Source of the DNA: Ignavibacteriaceae bacterium | GTDB lineage: Bacteria; Bacteroidota; Ignavibacteria; Ignavibacteriales; Ignavibacteriaceae | Reading direction: 5' to 3' | Length of the DNA stretch: 8,163 bases | Assembly (NCBI GenBank): GCA_019912505.1 | Contig: JAIOIM010000435.1 | Coordinates: 1-8,163, forward strand | Shown here: one piece after another, positions 6,881 through 8,163 of the stretch | Numbering within the stretch: position 1 is the first letter of the stretch | Layout: each line of letters opens with the position of its first letter | Notes under the pieces: model-generated | What the model was told of the DNA's origin: nothing | The model's input: the letters and a program-made list of their open reading frames with translations, nothing else | Databases searched by the model: none | Program-made: the position numbers and the translations under genes

Positions 6881-8113
6881 TTAAACAGCCGAAAGAATTT
6901 GTTGAATTCTTGTTTTATTATTGGAGTACGCAATAGCATTCTCAAGTGAAATTTTCTTCTGCAAATATAAGCGTTTTAAATCCTGCTCCATTGTTATCAT
7001 TCCCTGCTGCGCCCCTTGGTTAATCATCATATAAACTTCGCTTGTATTATTATTTTTTATTGCAGCTTTAACATTCGGGTTAACAATCAATACTTCTTTT
7101 GCAAGCGTGCGTTTGCCGTCTAAACTGGGCACAAGCTTTTGAGAAACAACAGAAATTAAAACATCGGCAAGCCTGTTGCGTACCCTTTCCTGTTCGTTCG
7201 GGTGAACTTCTGCAATAATTCTATCTAAGGACTCAACAGCCGAGGAAGTATGCATGGTTGAAAAAACTTTATGCCCAGTATCTGTAACCTCCAGCGCGGC
7301 TAATATGGTATCAGGGTCTCTCATTTCACCAATAACAATTATGTCAGGGTCCTGACGTAAAGACTGAATTACTCCATCTTTAAATGAGAGTACATCTCGC
7401 CCAACTTCCCTATGCTTTATTATACAAGCGTTAGAGCTATGAACATACTCAATTGGTGAAGCAATAATTACAATATGTGCCGGGTCAAATTTGTTATGAT
7501 GATCAATTAGGGCGTCCAATGTTGTTGATTTACCCGAGCCGGTGATACCGGTTATCAGAGACAAGCCGAACTTAATGTAATTATGGCTCATCGACTTTAG
7601 TGCGGTTGGATGGAATTCGAGCGTATCTATCGGTCGTATAGCGGCACTAATTGCACGCATATTCAACGCCAATGTATCAAGCTCAAAATAAGCATCGGCT
7701 CTAAAACGGACATTTGTTCTGCGGCGTTTGTATAGGAAAGAATAGCTGAAGTCGAGGTTACGCGTAACAGCCAAATATTTACGCTGGTTTTGATTTAAAA
7801 GATTTATAATTAAAACAGCCGATTCGTCTTCACTTAATTGAGGAAAATCTTTTATCCGTTCTTTTTTCCCGTGTACACGCATCCAGATATAGCCGCCGTT
7901 ACCATGCCCTCCCAACTCAATATCGGAAGCCTCACGTTCAATCATACTTGTAAGAAAATCATTGAATAACTCACGCAGTAAAATTTTATCGTCCGATGCT
8001 ACTTTATCAGCAGTATCCAGCAGATAGTTTACTTTATCCGGTCCAAAAAGTGATGGCGGAATATTCTGAACTATTCGCTGTATGATTGATTTTGCTTCAG
8101 TAATTGAAACCAA
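6881..8113 (-). CDS. pilT: PilT-class type IV pilus / secretion hexameric ATPase with degenerate Asp box
   Basis: This is a 410-residue cytoplasmic motor ATPase of the PilT/PilB/GspE family, which forms hexamers and uses ATP to drive pilus retraction or extension. The sequence shows the PilT-type N-terminal PAS-like domain (about 48-165, with ASD at 62-64 and RFRAD at 136-140), Walker A GITGSGKST (189-197), Walker B DIIVIGEMRD (257-266) and a His box with H281 and H288. The tail (GAQQGMITMEQDL, 367-379) matches the PilT C-terminus, so the retraction class fits better than PilB/GspE, which are usually longer. Oddities: the Asp box reads IIASPIE (216-222), where the family has TIEDPIE, so one Glu and one Asp are lost. 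The AIRNLIRE-type motif is degraded to AIKNNNTS (351-358). There are also about 45 extra residues before the usual PilT start. The start is TTG, with an in-frame TAA two codons upstream and a weak GGA ribosome site; no in-frame ATG occurs before residue 58. It is followed with no gap by the PilM/N gene. Family confidence is high; its specific role (retraction, PilU-like accessory or other) is uncertain. Confidence 0.9.
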   Translation of the reverse strand: MVSITEAKSIIQRIVQNIPPSLFGPDKVNYLLDTADKVASDDKILLRELFNDFLTSMIEREASDIELGGHGNGGYIWMRVHGKKERIKDFPQLSEDESAVLIINLLNQNQRKYLAVTRNLDFSYSFLYKRRRTNVRFRADAYFELDTLALNMRAISAAIRPIDTLEFHPTALKSMSHNYIKFGLSLITGITGSGKSTTLDALIDHHNKFDPAHIVIIASPIEYVHSSNACIIKHREVGRDVLSFKDGVIQSLRQDPDIIVIGEMRDPDTILAALEVTDTGHKVFSTMHTSSAVESLDRIIAEVHPNEQERVRNRLADVLISVVSQKLVPSLDGKRTLAKEVLIVNPNVKAAIKNNNTSEVYMMINQGAQQGMITMEQDLKRLYLQKKISLENAIAYSNNKTRIQQILSAV

Positions 8114-8116
8114 GTT

Positions 8117-8163
8117 TTATCCGAATTTGTTTCTAAAATTATAAATACTGAGCGGCACTAAAG
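8117..8163 (-). CDS. Possible 3' end of an upstream gene (partial, product unknown)
   Basis: Of the three minus-strand frames at the right edge, one stays open from the window edge and ends at a TAA (8119-8117), only three bases before the TTG start of the ATPase gene. The readable tail is LVPLSIYNFRNKFG. The other two frames hit stops earlier. The hydrophobic run with a proline followed by a short basic tail is loosely like the end of a PilC/GspF platform protein, which would fit the neighbourhood, but 14 residues cannot establish that. The main support is context: every other junction in the window is this tight, so continuation of the operon to the right is expected. Confidence 0.4.
   Translation of the reverse strand, partial: LVPLSIYNFRNKFG

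Noticed and set aside
3193..8113. Assignment of the whole cluster as a classical type II secretion system.
   Set aside because: The ATPase tail is PilT-like rather than GspE-like, the PilN INLLP motif is present, and no pseudopilin is seen. The GspL-like fusion alone is not enough, so a type IV pilus-like system is preferred, without certainty.
8138..8143. A perfect TATAAT on the minus strand 24 bases before the ATPase start, as a possible -10 box.
   Set aside because: No matching -35 element is visible at 16-18 bases (the window ends there), the DNA is AT-rich so the hexamer arises easily, and it lies in what is probably the end of an upstream gene.

Overview
The window is AT-rich, densely packed bacterial DNA in which every supported gene lies on the minus strand. 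In transcription order (right to left) it holds: the likely 3' tip of an upstream gene (8117-8163), a PilT-class hexameric ATPase (6881-8113), a PilM-PilN fusion with GspL-like architecture (5348-6880), a PilO protein with a PilP/GspC-HR-like C-terminal domain (4443-5348), a short PilQ/GspD-type secretin (3193-4446), a single-domain CheY-like response regulator (2820-3185), and a hybrid sensor histidine kinase that runs off the left edge (1-2814). No gap between genes exceeds 7 nt, and the junctions include TAATTG, TAATG and ATGA arrangements, so this looks like one operon with translational coupling.

Together the first genes form the core of a type IV pilus-like or type II secretion-like machine. 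The secretin is the outer-membrane pore. The PilO/P and PilM/N fusions form the inner-membrane alignment complex that links the pore to the cytoplasmic side, and the ATPase supplies the motor. Five classical components (PilM, N, O, P, Q) appear to be compressed into three polypeptides. The ATPase keeps Walker A, Walker B and the His box, but its Asp box has lost conserved acidic residues. No pilin, platform protein, assembly ATPase (PilB) or prepilin peptidase is inside the window.

The last two genes are a two-component signalling pair coupled to the machine: an intact stand-alone receiver, and a membrane sensor with periplasmic domain, HAMP, GAF-like domain, HisKA/HATPase and at least two receivers. 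The first of those receivers is unusually divergent. A plausible but unproven reading is that the pair controls the pilus/secretion machine, or chemotaxis-like surface behaviour.

The low GC, the GAF-containing hybrid kinase and the fused alignment proteins suggest a Gram-negative bacterium, perhaps of the FCB group (Bacteroidota/Ignavibacteria type). That placement is inference from general impression, not from a marker gene. There is no RNA gene, CRISPR array, insertion sequence or convincing terminator, and no non-coding stretch longer than about 50 bases.
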